NCBI GenBank assembly: GCA_027686065.1
Contig: JAQCTH010000014.1
Coordinates: 1 to 60,279, forward strand
Length of the DNA: 60,279 nt
Origin: Clostridiaceae bacterium AF10-41
GTDB lineage: Bacteria; Bacillota; Clostridia; Clostridiales; Clostridiaceae
Direction of reading: 5' to 3'
The position numbers and the translations under genes were made by a program. The notes under the pieces were generated by a model that saw only the letters and a program-made list of their open reading frames with translations, was not told the DNA's origin and searched no databases. Positions 31,126 to 40,342 of this stretch are shown here, one piece after another. Position 1 is the stretch's first letter; each line of letters begins with the position of its first letter.

Positions 31126-33804
31126 ATGGTAAAGGAAAAGGTGTTGGATCTTGCTAATCATATTAGTAAGAAAAAACGAGGATCGAAAAATGAGATAAAA
31201 GCTGAAGATCCAGAATATAGAATATTAGAACCGGTTGTTACAGAAGAAATGGCAGAAGTAGCTCTTTGTATGAAAATAAGAAAAAAAAGTACAGCAAAAG
31301 AACTTGCTCCATTATGTGGGAAATCAATAGAAGAAACAGAAAAACTATTATGGGATTTAGCAGTTGCAGGTGTATGCTTTGTAAATAAAATTGATGGTGT
31401 TGATAATTATTGGTTTGATACTTGGGTTCCTGGAATTATGGAGATGATGGTCAACAATATAGAAAACGTTAACAAATATCCTCAAATTGCAGAGGCTTTT
31501 GAAGCTTATGGAAGAGTAAGAGGGCCAAAAACTACAGGAGCATTTCCTGTAGGAGTAGGATTAATGCGTGTTATCCCAATAGAGCAAGCTATTGATGGTG
31601 AAACCAGAAAAGCGTCTTATGAAGAGGTCTCTAAATACCTTAATGAAAATGATATCTTTACAGTTTCAGACTGTTCTTGTCGTACAGCTAGAAAAGTTAT
31701 GGGAGAGGGATGTGGCCATTTAGCTGAAGATATGTGTATTCAAATGGGACATGCCGCTGAATATTATATTCGTACAGGAAGAGGCCGCCAAATTACAAGA
31801 GAAGAAGCCTTTGAGATAATTAAAAGAGCAGAAGAAAATGGGTTAATGCATCAAATACCTAATCTAGATGGTTCAGGAAAAACTCATGCAATTTGTAATT
31901 GTTGTGGATGCTCATGTTTATCTTTAAGAACAGCAGAAATGTTTAAAAATGTGGATATGGTACGTTCAAATTATGTTTCTCAGGTTGACAGGGAAAAATG
32001 TGTTGCCTGTGGAGAATGCGTTGTAAACTGTCCTGTTAATGCTCTTAAGCTAGGGCAAAAGCTATGCTCAGTAAAGCCTATAGAAGTAGAAAAAATTGAA
32101 ACTCCACGTGATACAGAATGGGGACCAGAAAAATGGAATCCTAATTATAGAGTTAATAGAAAAAATGTTGTAGATAGTGGTACTAGTCCCTGCAAAACAG
32201 AATGTCCAGCTCATATTGCAATTCAAGGGTATATAAAACTAGCTTCTCAAGGAAAATATAAAGAAGCACTTGAATTAATTAAACATGAAAATCCATTTCC
32301 AGCAGTATGTGGACGTATTTGCCCAAGAAAGTGCGAATCTGCATGTACTAGAGGAGATATAGATGATCCTATTGCTATAGATGAAATTAAGAAGTTTATT
32401 GCAGATCAAGATTTGAATACAGAAAATAGATATGTGCCAAAGATAAAGCATGATTATAATAAGAAAATTGCAGTTGTAGGAGCAGGTCCAGCAGGCCTTT
32501 CATGTGCATTCTATTTAGCAACTGAAGGTTATAAGGTAACTGTATTCGAAAAGCAAAAGGTGCTTGGTGGCATGTTAACTCTTGGGATTCCATCTTTTAG
32601 ACTAGAAAAGAATGTAGTAAATGCAGAAATAGATGTTTTAAGAGAGCTAGGAGTTGAATTTAAGAGTGGAGTTGAAATTGGTAAGGATATAACTTTAAAT
32701 CAGTTAAGGGCTGATGGGTATGAAGCATTTTATCTTGCAATTGGAGCTCAGGCAGGAAGAAAAATAGGTATAGAGGGTGAAGAGTCAGAAGGGGTAATTA
32801 CAGGAGTAGATTTCTTACGTAGTGTAAATTTAGGAGAGGATGTTAATCTTAAAGGGAATGTAGTTGTAATAGGTGGCGGTAATGTTGCAATAGATGTTGC
32901 CCGAACAGCCACTAGAGTTGGAGGAGAAAATGTTAATATATTTTGTCTTGAAAGTCTAGAAGAAATGCCAGCTCTTGATGAGGAAATAGAAGAAACTTTA
33001 GCAGAAGGAATTACTATTAACAATTCATGGGGACCAAAAAGAATTATTTCAGAAAATGGATATGTTACTGGAATAGAATTTAAGAAATGTATTTCTGTAT
33101 TTGATGAAAATAATAGATTCAATCCTAAATATGATGAAGACAATACAATGATTATAAAAGCAGATACTATATTACTTTCAGTTGGTCAATCAATTTTTTG
33201 GGGAAATTTACTTGATAACAGTAATATAGAGTTAAATAGAAATAATACAATAAAGGGAGATTCATTTACTTATCAAACAGGAGAAAAGGATGTTTTTGCA
33301 GGTGGAGATGCATTTACAGGTCCAAGATTTGCAATTGATGCTATTGCAGCAGGCAAAGAAGGGGCAATTTCAATACATCGTTATGTTCATCCGGGACAAA
33401 GTTTAGTTATAGGACGAGATAGAAAAGAATATCATTCTATAGATAAAGAAAATATTGAACTAGAAGGATATGATCGTCTTCCTAGGCAAAGAGCTAATCA
33501 TGTGGATGCAGAAAAGTCAAAGGAAACATTTAAGGATTTACGTGGTACATTTAGTGAAGAACAAATAAAGAAGGAAACTGAACGTTGTCTTAGCTGTGGT
33601 GCAACGGTTGTAGACGAATTTTTATGTGTAGGATGTGGGGCTTGCACAACAAAATGTAAATTTGATGCAATTTCACTTGTTAGAAAATATGATGGAGAAG
33701 GGGTAGCTTATGAGAATTTAAAACCAGTAGTTATTAAGCAAATTCTTAAGCGTAAAGGTAGAATTGCAGTTAAAAAAGCTAAAAATATATTTAAAATGAA
33801 TTAG
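31126..33804 (+). CDS. multidomain Fe-S/FAD pyridine-nucleotide oxidoreductase
   Basis: Protein of 892 aa. ATG 31126 follows TTTAGGGGGAAA. Order of parts: a winged-helix-like N-terminus (about 35-90, TAKELAPLCGKSIEETEKLLWDLAVAGVC); a Cys-rich region (FTVSDCSCRTARK near 180, AICNCCGCSCLS near 255); a ferredoxin motif CVACGECVVNCP near 290; then a glutamate-synthase-beta-like module with CKTECPAH...CGRICPRKCESAC (about 355-405), FAD site GAGPAGLSCAFY near 451, NAD(P) site VVIGGGNVAIDVART near 582; and a C-terminal ferredoxin (CLSCGATV...CVGCGACTTKC, about 822-850). It should pass electrons between NAD(P)H and low-potential clusters. It sits between hypB and hypA, unusual for this family. Confidence 0.8.
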   Translation: MVKEKVLDLANHISKKKRGSKNEIKAEDPEYRILEPVVTEEMAEVALCMKIRKKSTAKELAPLCGKSIEETEKLLWDLAVAGVCFVNKIDGVDNYWFDTWVPGIMEMMVNNIENVNKYPQIAEAFEAYGRVRGPKTTGAFPVGVGLMRVIPIEQAIDGETRKASYEEVSKYLNENDIFTVSDCSCRTARKVMGEGCGHLAEDMCIQMGHAAEYYIRTGRGRQITREEAFEIIKRAEENGLMHQIPNLDGSGKTHAICNCCGCSCLSLRTAEMFKNVDMVRSNYVSQVDREKCVACGECVVNCPVNALKLGQKLCSVKPIEVEKIETPRDTEWGPEKWNPNYRVNRKNVVDSGTSPCKTECPAHIAIQGYIKLASQGKYKEALELIKHENPFPAVCGRICPRKCESACTRGDIDDPIAIDEIKKFIADQDLNTENRYVPKIKHDYNKKIAVVGAGPAGLSCAFYLATEGYKVTVFEKQKVLGGMLTLGIPSFRLEKNVVNAEIDVLRELGVEFKSGVEIGKDITLNQLRADGYEAFYLAIGAQAGRKIGIEGEESEGVITGVDFLRSVNLGEDVNLKGNVVVIGGGNVAIDVARTATRVGGENVNIFCLESLEEMPALDEEIEETLAEGITINNSWGPKRIISENGYVTGIEFKKCISVFDENNRFNPKYDEDNTMIIKADTILLSVGQSIFWGNLLDNSNIELNRNNTIKGDSFTYQTGEKDVFAGGDAFTGPRFAIDAIAAGKEGAISIHRYVHPGQSLVIGRDRKEYHSIDKENIELEGYDRLPRQRANHVDAEKSKETFKDLRGTFSEEQIKKETERCLSCGATVVDEFLCVGCGACTTKCKFDAISLVRKYDGEGVAYENLKPVVIKQILKRKGRIAVKKAKNIFKMN

Positions 33805-33823
33805 TGATATTAGGAGAGTTCAT

Positions 33824-34165
33824 ATGCATGAGATAGGGGTTCTATTTGAAATTATTAAAACAGTAGAGAATTTTGCAAAACAAAATGATGTGAAAAAGGT
33901 TGAAACTTTAGTTTTACAAATTGGAGAACTCTCTTCAATGATTCCAAGATATATGAAAAATCTTTACCCAGCAACAATTGAAGGAACAATATTGCAAGGA
34001 TCGGAATTAGAGATAGAAGTATTGCCTGCTAATGCTTTATGTAAGGAATGTAATAAAGTATTTAATTTAGTTTCAAATAATGGAATATGCCCAAAGTGTG
34101 AAACTAAGGATTGGGAGCTTTTAGGTGGTAAAGAATTTTATATAAAAGAAATTGTTTGTTATTAA
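33824..34165 (+). CDS. hypA: HypA nickel chaperone
   Basis: Protein of 113 aa. ATG 33824 follows TAGGAGAG. It begins MHEIGV, so the N-terminal amine, His2 and Glu3 can bind nickel as in HypA. The zinc-binding domain has CKEC...CPKC near residues 74-96 (LCKECNKVF and GICPKCETKDW). The family works with HypB to load nickel into hydrogenase or urease precursors. It is 19 bp after the oxidoreductase gene. No target enzyme is nearby. Confidence 0.95.
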   Translation: MHEIGVLFEIIKTVENFAKQNDVKKVETLVLQIGELSSMIPRYMKNLYPATIEGTILQGSELEIEVLPANALCKECNKVFNLVSNNGICPKCETKDWELLGGKEFYIKEIVCY

Positions 34166-34195
34166 TATAAAAAAATTATAACTGGGGGAATAATA

Positions 34196-35176
34196 ATGTT
34201 TAGTTTTAACTATGAAGCGGGAGCTTCTGATTTATCTGTATGGTTAGTTTGGATTGCTATATTTATAATTTTATTTTTGCTTAATGAAGTAACAAGGCGT
34301 TCAAAAGTTTGTGGATTTATAGCTTTTGTAATATTACCAATGATACTCTCTGTTTTATGGTTTACAGTATTGAAAGAGAAAACTTACACTGATTGGTTTC
34401 ATTTAGCAAAGGTATATTCAGCAACAGCAGGATGTATTGGATTCTGGTGTATAAGACATTTAAAAGGTAAAAACAAAAAAACAGGAAGGGAATGGAGACT
34501 AGCAGATAATAAAATAGCACTTTGCTTTCCACCTTTGATTCTTGCAATCAATATTTGTGAGGCTGTAGCACGTGATATCCAAGTAGGGCTTCAATATGCA
34601 GGAGGGGGAATTCTTGCAGATGATGCCATGTATGTATTAGGCGGTTCATGGAATTATATGAATGCTATTGCAGGTATTTTAAATATAATAACTATTACTG
34701 GTTGGTTTGGAATATGTATTCGTAAAAGGAGTAATAAAGATAGAAGCAATGATATGATATGGCCTGATATGTTATGGTTCTGGATTATAGCTTATGATCT
34801 ATGGAATTTTGCATACACTTATAATTGTCTTCCAGGACATTCATGGTATTGCGGTTTTGCATTGTTACTTGCTCCAACAATATGTGCTTTTACTGTTGGG
34901 AAAGGTGCATGGCTTCAACATCGTGCACATACATTAGCATTATGGTGTATGTTTGCACAAACCTTCCCAGCATTTATTGATGAAGGGAAATTTGTAGTGG
35001 CATCAACCTATAATGAAACACCTTTATTTATTTTCAGTTTGTTAGCACTTCTTGCTAATATTGCGGTTGCTATATATATGATTTATAAAGTAATCAAGAC
35101 AAAGCGTAATCCGTATAAAGGAGAACTTTATACTGATTTAAATAAATATCATGAAGTAAGAGAATTATCTATGTAG
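34196..35176 (+). CDS. DUF5692 polytopic membrane protein
   Basis: Protein of 326 aa. ATG 34196 follows CTGGGGGAA. About eight hydrophobic helices, starting with SVWLVWIAIFIILFLL. It is rich in Trp, His and Cys near membrane segments: GCIGFWCIRHL near 80-90, WPDMLWFWIIAYDLWNFAYTYNCLPGHSWYCGFALLL near 185-225, GAWLQHRAHTLALWCMF near 238-255. The family matches DUF5692, with no known function. Its place among nickel genes and its possible metal ligands suggest a membrane component of the nickel-dependent pathway or a metal transporter. Confidence 0.65.
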   Translation: MFSFNYEAGASDLSVWLVWIAIFIILFLLNEVTRRSKVCGFIAFVILPMILSVLWFTVLKEKTYTDWFHLAKVYSATAGCIGFWCIRHLKGKNKKTGREWRLADNKIALCFPPLILAINICEAVARDIQVGLQYAGGGILADDAMYVLGGSWNYMNAIAGILNIITITGWFGICIRKRSNKDRSNDMIWPDMLWFWIIAYDLWNFAYTYNCLPGHSWYCGFALLLAPTICAFTVGKGAWLQHRAHTLALWCMFAQTFPAFIDEGKFVVASTYNETPLFIFSLLALLANIAVAIYMIYKVIKTKRNPYKGELYTDLNKYHEVRELSM

Positions 35177-35248
35177 TAATAAAAAAAGATATGTTACAGA
35201 ATATATAATTTAAAATATAAAAATCAAAACTAATTACAAAACTAGAAT

Positions 35249-35273
35249 AGGAGCTGACTTACAACAGCTCCTT
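35249..35273 (+). terminator. hairpin between DUF5692 and nikMN genes
   Basis: AGGAGCTG (35249-35256) pairs with CAGCTCCT (35265-35272), followed by TATTAAAT. T-tract is weak; it may be a partial terminator or processing site. Confidence 0.55.
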
Positions 35274-35329
35274 ATTAAATATAAGTAAATATAATAAATT
35301 ATTTTAAATAAAAGGGAGGAATTTTAAAA

Positions 35330-36331
35330 ATGCACATGGCTGATGCACTAGTTGCACCTACAGTTGCTGGAGTAATGTATTCTTGTTCTGCTTTAGCAAC
35401 TGGATATTCAATAAAAAAAGTGAGAATGGAAAATGAAACTAAGAAAATTCCAGTAATGGGAGTTATGGGCGCATTTGTATTTGCAGCTCAAATGATTAAC
35501 TTTACTATTCCAGGGACAGGATCATCAGGACATATATGTGGAGGCATTTTATTATCTGCGTTATTAGGGCCTTTTGCTGGATTCTTGACAATGGTTGGAG
35601 TGTTGTTAATACAATGCTTAATGTTTGCAGATGGAGGGATATTAGCCTTAGGAAGTAATATATGGAATATAGCTTTTTACGGATGTTTTATTGGTGCAAT
35701 GCTTATATGGAAACCTATGATGAGGAAAGGTGTATCTAAGAAAAAAATTATTATATCATCTATAGCAGGATGTGTTCTAACATTACAAATGGGAGCATTT
35801 TCTGTAGTTATAGAGACTTTATTCTCTGGAATTACAGAATTACCATTTTCTACTTTTGTTGCAGTTATACAACCAATACATTTAGCAATTGGTTTAATAG
35901 AAGGACTTATCACAGCAGTGGTACTTTGCTTTATATATGAAGCAAGACCGGAATTGCTTTGGGGAATAAATGAAGATGTTAAAAAGACAGTAGGATTAAT
36001 ACCATTTAAGAAAGTGTTGATAATTATATCATTAGTTACTTTGTTAGTAGCTGGAGGTATTTCACTTATGGCATCTGAATATCCTGATGGGCTAGAATGG
36101 TCTATTGAGAAAGTTACTGGATCTACAGATATGGAGGCAAATGGGGAAATATATGATAATATGCAAAAGTTACAAGAAGCTACTGCAATCTTGCCAGATT
36201 ACTCACTTAAAAATTCTGATTCATCAATAGGAACTTCTATATCTGGAGTTATTGGAGGACTTGTAGTTTCGATATTGTGTATTGGTGGATGCTATACCTT
36301 TAAATTTTTCAGAAGGCAAATTATAAAATGA
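35330..36331 (+). CDS. nikMN: nickel ECF transporter substrate-binding component NikMN (fused PDGLE domain)
   Basis: Protein of 333 aa. ATG 35330 follows GGGAGGAAT; this start is essential because the mature MHMAD N-terminus supplies nickel ligands (amine and His2). Residues 1-220 are the CbiM/NikM membrane domain with the GAFVFAAQMINF segment and SGHICGG near 65. Residues about 225-330 hold two membrane helices flanking EYPDGLEWSIEKV, the PDGLE/NikN domain fused at the C-terminus. By the hypA/hypB context the ion is nickel rather than cobalt. It overlaps nikQ by 4 bp. Confidence 0.88.
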   Translation: MHMADALVAPTVAGVMYSCSALATGYSIKKVRMENETKKIPVMGVMGAFVFAAQMINFTIPGTGSSGHICGGILLSALLGPFAGFLTMVGVLLIQCLMFADGGILALGSNIWNIAFYGCFIGAMLIWKPMMRKGVSKKKIIISSIAGCVLTLQMGAFSVVIETLFSGITELPFSTFVAVIQPIHLAIGLIEGLITAVVLCFIYEARPELLWGINEDVKKTVGLIPFKKVLIIISLVTLLVAGGISLMASEYPDGLEWSIEKVTGSTDMEANGEIYDNMQKLQEATAILPDYSLKNSDSSIGTSISGVIGGLVVSILCIGGCYTFKFFRRQIIK

Positions 36332-37128
36332 GTAAGTTGAATAATACAATTTATGAAATTAATAATATAGATGCTTTATCAAATGAAGATAAGTGGATGA
36401 ATAAAATTCATCCACTGATTAAGTTTATCTTAACTATTATATATATTTTATTAGTTGTATCATTCCATAAATATAATATGACAGGCATTATAGGCATGTT
36501 TATATATCCAATAGTTATTTTTATAATTGCTGATATTTCTTTTAAAGATAGTATGAAAAAAATGAGGATAGTACTCCCTTTAGTATGCTTTATAGGTTTA
36601 TTTAATCCACTTTTTGATAAGCAAATATTATTCAGTATAAATGGAATACCTATTTCAGGAGGAATTATTTCTATGATTACTTTAATGATGAAGGGAGCTT
36701 TGGCAGTGTTAGCATCTTATATTCTTATAGTCACAACAAATATTGAAAAAATATGTTATGCAATGGAATCTATATACATACCTAAGGTTTTTATAACTCA
36801 AGTTTTACTTATTTATAGATATCTAACAGTATTGCTTAAGGAAGCAAATCATATTAGTGAAGCCTATAGTTTGAGAGCTCCAAATCAAAAAGGAATACAT
36901 TATAAAGTATGGGGTTCTCTTATAGGTCAGTTATTACTTAGGAGTATGGATAAAGCAGAAAATATATACCAAAGCATGTGTTTAAGAGGATATACAGGTG
37001 AATTTTCATATGCACATAATATTAAGTATGATTCAAAGGATTATACTTACTTTATTGCTTGGCTAACTATATTTATTACTATAAGATTTGTTAATATATC
37101 TGAAATAATGGGAAATATACTTTTTTAG
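36328..37128 (+). CDS. nikQ: ECF transporter T component NikQ/CbiQ
   Basis: Protein of 266 aa. ATG 36328 overlaps the nikMN stop (ATGA). Five to six membrane helices with the T-component hallmarks: a WMNKIHPLIKF start, LLIYRYLTVLLKEANHISEAYSLRAPNQ near 155-185 and the coupling helix MDKAENIYQSMCLRGYTGEF, including the Arg-Gly motif that contacts the ATPase. It links NikMN to the ATPase encoded 10 bp downstream. Confidence 0.88.
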   Translation: MSKLNNTIYEINNIDALSNEDKWMNKIHPLIKFILTIIYILLVVSFHKYNMTGIIGMFIYPIVIFIIADISFKDSMKKMRIVLPLVCFIGLFNPLFDKQILFSINGIPISGGIISMITLMMKGALAVLASYILIVTTNIEKICYAMESIYIPKVFITQVLLIYRYLTVLLKEANHISEAYSLRAPNQKGIHYKVWGSLIGQLLLRSMDKAENIYQSMCLRGYTGEFSYAHNIKYDSKDYTYFIAWLTIFITIRFVNISEIMGNILF

Positions 37129-37137
37129 GAGGAAACT

Positions 37138-37875
37138 ATGAGTCATATTCATGTAGATGTAGAAAATTTATCTTTTTCATATGAAAAATCATCTCCAATA
37201 CTAAAGAATATTACATTTACTGCAACGGAAAATGAATCCATTGGTATTATTGGAGCTAATGGGGTAGGGAAGTCTACGATTTTAAAGTTATTAGTGGGAC
37301 TAAATTTAAATTATGAAGGTAGAATAAAGATAGAAGATATACCCGTACAAAAAAGTACTTTAAGTAGAATCCGTGAAAGAATAGGATATGTATTTCAAGA
37401 TTCAGACAATCAACTTTTTATGTCTAATGTTTATGAAGAGATAGCATTTGCGCCACGGAATTATGGTCTTTCTGAAAAGGAAGTTGAAGTACGAGTAAAT
37501 TATGCATTAGAAAAAGTGCATATAGAAAATTTGAAAAATAAACAGATATATAAAATGTCTGGTGGTGAAAAAAAACTTGTATCAATAGCAACAATATTTG
37601 CTATGAATCCAGATATTATTTTAATGGATGAGCCTACAATTGCATTAGACCCTAGGAATAGAAGAAACTTAATTAATATACTTAATGAATTCGAACATCT
37701 TAAAATTATTGCATCTCATGATTTGGATATGATTTTAGATACTTGCACTCGCACAATCCTTGTATGTGATGGAAGAATAGTTAAGGATGGAGATACGAAA
37801 TTAATTCTTAAAGATAAAGAGTTACTGGAGGCTAATAATTTAGAACTTCCATTATGTCTACAAAATAATACTTAA
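37138..37875 (+). CDS. nikO: nickel ECF transporter ATPase NikO/CbiO
   Basis: Protein of 245 aa. ATG 37138 follows AGGAGGAAAC. Walker A GANGVGKST near 42, Q-loop GYVFQDSDNQLF near 87, signature MSGGEKKLVS near 142, Walker B DIILMDEPTIALDP near 160 and the switch IIASHDLDMIL. The VFQDSDNQLF segment is typical for CbiO/EcfA ATPases. It powers the nickel importer and ends the locus; a terminator follows at 37891. Confidence 0.92.
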   Translation: MSHIHVDVENLSFSYEKSSPILKNITFTATENESIGIIGANGVGKSTILKLLVGLNLNYEGRIKIEDIPVQKSTLSRIRERIGYVFQDSDNQLFMSNVYEEIAFAPRNYGLSEKEVEVRVNYALEKVHIENLKNKQIYKMSGGEKKLVSIATIFAMNPDIILMDEPTIALDPRNRRNLINILNEFEHLKIIASHDLDMILDTCTRTILVCDGRIVKDGDTKLILKDKELLEANNLELPLCLQNNT

Positions 37876-37890
37876 GTGCTATAATAAAAA

Positions 37891-37918
37891 AACATCTCTT
37901 CAAGGAGATGCTTTTTTT
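37891..37918. terminator. bidirectional terminator
   Basis: CATCTC (37893-37898) and GAGATG (37905-37910) with A-run before and T-run after, between nikO and the convergent cold-shock gene. Confidence 0.8.
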
Positions 37919-37919
37919 A

Positions 37920-38129
37920 TTATAGCTTATGAACATTTACAGCCATAGGACCTTTTTCATTTTCTTGAATATCAAAAGTAACATTTTCACCTTCGTGTAA
38001 ATCCTTACTAGAGCCATTTTCTTTAATTTGTGAATGGTGTACAAATACATCATTTCCTTGTTCACAAGATATAAATCCATATCCACGTTCATTATCGAAC
38101 CACTTTATTACACCGGTTATATTAGCCAT
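37920..38129 (-). CDS. cold-shock protein CspA family
   Basis: Protein of 69 aa, start 38129 after GTAGGAGG. One cold-shock domain: RNP1 KWFDNERGYGFISCE (9-23) and RNP2 DVFVHHSQI (27-36), in the usual positions. An RNA/single-stranded DNA chaperone of 65-70 aa; length and sequence are standard. Confidence 0.95.
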   Translation of the reverse strand: MANITGVIKWFDNERGYGFISCEQGNDVFVHHSQIKENGSSKDLHEGENVTFDIQENEKGPMAVNVHKL

Positions 38130-38416
38130 AAAATTTCCTCCTACCTTAATTTATCATTAAATAGTATTTATCAAAAATTGAATTTTAACACCTTGATAAA
38201 TAAGGAAATTAAATAATTGAAAAGACTAATAAAGCAAAGAATAAATTAATTATTTAGAAGAGGTATATTGTCAAAAAATAAATGTTTAAAATTATAAATT
38301 TTTATATATAAAATTATTGAATTTAAAAAATAGATTAAAACACAAAGTGTTAATAAAAAAAGCAATTAAATAAAAAAATATAATTAAATTACTCGTTAAA
38401 TTATCAAATTTTTATA
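38130..38416. other. AT-rich gap upstream of opp operon
   Basis: No gene is seen. The stretch is extremely AT-rich and contains only the cold-shock upstream region and poly-A tracts. Confidence 0.5.
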
Positions 38417-38446
38417 TTGACAAGGATAAAAATAACAATATATAAT
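38417..38446 (+). promoter_or_regulatory. opp operon promoter
   Basis: TTGACA (38417-38422) and TATAAT (38441-38446), 18 bp apart, 80 bp before oppA. The long leader has no obvious riboswitch. Confidence 0.7.
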
Positions 38447-38526
38447 ATATAAAAAAGCAAACGATATTATCAAATTGTAAAAAATAATTTTGTTTCTTTG
38501 ATAAATAAATAATTAGGGGGCGTAAT

Positions 38527-40182
38527 ATGAAAAAAGTTAAGAAACTTTTAACCTTGGCATTAGCGATGACGTTGTCAATTAGCTTAGTTGCTTGCGGTGG
38601 GGCAAAAGGTACAAGCAATAATTCTAATGGTACACAAACAACACAAGGTTCAGACAAAACTTTAAAAGTTCAATTTGATGTTGAGATTGCATCAATGGAT
38701 CCTCAAATTGCAACTGATGGTACTTCCTTCGAAGCTATAGCGGCTGTAACAGAAGGGATATACTCTGTAGACAAGGCGGGGTCACCAATATTAGCTGCAG
38801 CAGAATCAGCAGAGAAAAGTGAAGATGGATTAACTTATACATTTAAATTAAGAGATGCTAAGTGGTCAAATGGTACTAAAGTAACAGCAAATGATTTTGT
38901 ATTTGCTTGGAGACGTTTAGCTGATCCGAAAACAGCTAGCGAATATGCTTTTATGATTGGCATTGCAGGGATTAAAAATGCTGAAGATGTTTTAGCAGGC
39001 AAAAAGGGAATTGAAGACTTAGGAGTAAAGGCAAAGGATGATAATACTTTGGTAGTAGAACTATCACATCCGGTTACATTCTTTGAATCATTATTATCAT
39101 TCCCATCATTCTTCCCGGTTAATGAAGAATTTTATAAACAAGCCGGAGATAGCTTTGCAACATCACCAAATACTATTTTAGCAAATGGTCCATATAAAGT
39201 TTCTTCTTATGAACCAGCAGCAACAACAATAGAATTGGTTAAGAATTCGGATTATTGGGATGCTAATGCTGTTAAGTTAGATGGAATCAAATTCCAAGTA
39301 ATAAAAGAAGCTCAACAAACTATGCTTGCATATCAAAATGGTGATTTAGATGTTGCTGCACTTGCAGGGGAACAAGTAGAACAATTTAAAGCTGACCCTG
39401 AGTTTACAAATGTTGCAGCAGGATACCTTTGGTATATTTCTGTTAATCAAAAGGTAGCAGGATTAGAAAATGAAAATTTACGTAAAGCAATTGCATTAGC
39501 TTATGATAAAGAAGCTATCGTTAATAATATATTAAAAGATGGTTCTGTTGTAGCAGATTTTGCAGTACCGCAGTTACTAGCTACAGGACCAGATGGAAAA
39601 GACTTCCGTGAAACAACTGGAACTTATCTTTCAACAGATAAAGCTAAGGCTTTAGAGTTCTATAATAATGCAAAGAAAGAATTAGGAAAAGAAACATTCA
39701 AATATAAAATGATGGTTGAAGATACTGAATCAGCTCAAAATGTAGCTCAATTTATTCAATCAGAAATTCAAACAACTCTTCCAGGAGTTACAATAGAACT
39801 TGAAGTAATGCCTAAAAAGAACAGAGTTGAAAGAATGCAAGCAGGAGATTTTGAATCTGTACTTACTCGTTGGGGTCCTGACTATGCAGATCCAATGACA
39901 TATTTAGATATGTGGACAACAGATAGCCCTAACAACTACGGTTTTTGGACAAATTCAGAATATGATAAGTTGATTAAATCAGCTAAAGACGGAGAACTTG
40001 CTCTAAACCCTGAAAAAAGATGGGAGGAATTAAAGAAAGCAGAAAAAATGGTAATGGATGAAGCGGTTATTTTACCTGTATATCAAAAAGGAAATGCTGT
40101 TATGATTAAAAAGAGTGTTTCTAATATAGAATTCCATTCAGTTGGTGTTACTAGAATTTTCAAGAATGTTACTAAGAATTAA
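38527..40182 (+). CDS. oppA: oligopeptide-binding lipoprotein OppA
   Basis: Protein of 551 aa. ATG 38527 follows AGGGGGCG. The N-terminus is a lipoprotein signal (KKVKKLLTLALAMTLSISLVACGG; lipobox LVAC, Cys22 lipidated). The rest is a family 5 solute-binding protein: PYKVSSYEPAATTIELVKNSDYWD near 220-245 and RWGPDYADPMTYLDMW near 450, a typical OppA peptide-binding signature. It captures oligopeptides outside the cell for the OppBCDF transporter. A nickel-binding NikA role is less likely for the same reasons. Confidence 0.9.
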   Translation: MKKVKKLLTLALAMTLSISLVACGGAKGTSNNSNGTQTTQGSDKTLKVQFDVEIASMDPQIATDGTSFEAIAAVTEGIYSVDKAGSPILAAAESAEKSEDGLTYTFKLRDAKWSNGTKVTANDFVFAWRRLADPKTASEYAFMIGIAGIKNAEDVLAGKKGIEDLGVKAKDDNTLVVELSHPVTFFESLLSFPSFFPVNEEFYKQAGDSFATSPNTILANGPYKVSSYEPAATTIELVKNSDYWDANAVKLDGIKFQVIKEAQQTMLAYQNGDLDVAALAGEQVEQFKADPEFTNVAAGYLWYISVNQKVAGLENENLRKAIALAYDKEAIVNNILKDGSVVADFAVPQLLATGPDGKDFRETTGTYLSTDKAKALEFYNNAKKELGKETFKYKMMVEDTESAQNVAQFIQSEIQTTLPGVTIELEVMPKKNRVERMQAGDFESVLTRWGPDYADPMTYLDMWTTDSPNNYGFWTNSEYDKLIKSAKDGELALNPEKRWEELKKAEKMVMDEAVILPVYQKGNAVMIKKSVSNIEFHSVGVTRIFKNVTKN

Positions 40183-40202
40183 ATTGTAAAAAAATTATTA
40201 TA

Positions 40203-40312
40203 GTGAAAAGTTAAGAGTGAAAAAGTGAAAAGTTAAGGGTGTTTTGCTATGCAAAACTTGAAAGATACAGATGCTAACTCACTTTTTCACTCTTTCCTTT
40301 TTCACTTTTCAC
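40203..40312. repeat. imperfect palindromic repeat between oppA and oppB
   Basis: The 5' arm begins GTGAAAAGT (40203-40211) and the 3' arm ends ACTTTTCAC (40304-40312). Inside, GAGTGAAAAAGTGA pairs with TCACTTTTTCACTC, and GTTTTGC/GCAAAAC forms a small central hairpin (40241-40257). The 5' arm is itself built of AGTTAAG/GTGAAAA units in tandem. It may stabilise oppA mRNA or be a dispersed repeat. Confidence 0.7.
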
Positions 40313-40342
40313 TTATTATATTACTTTCAGGAGGAATTGCAG

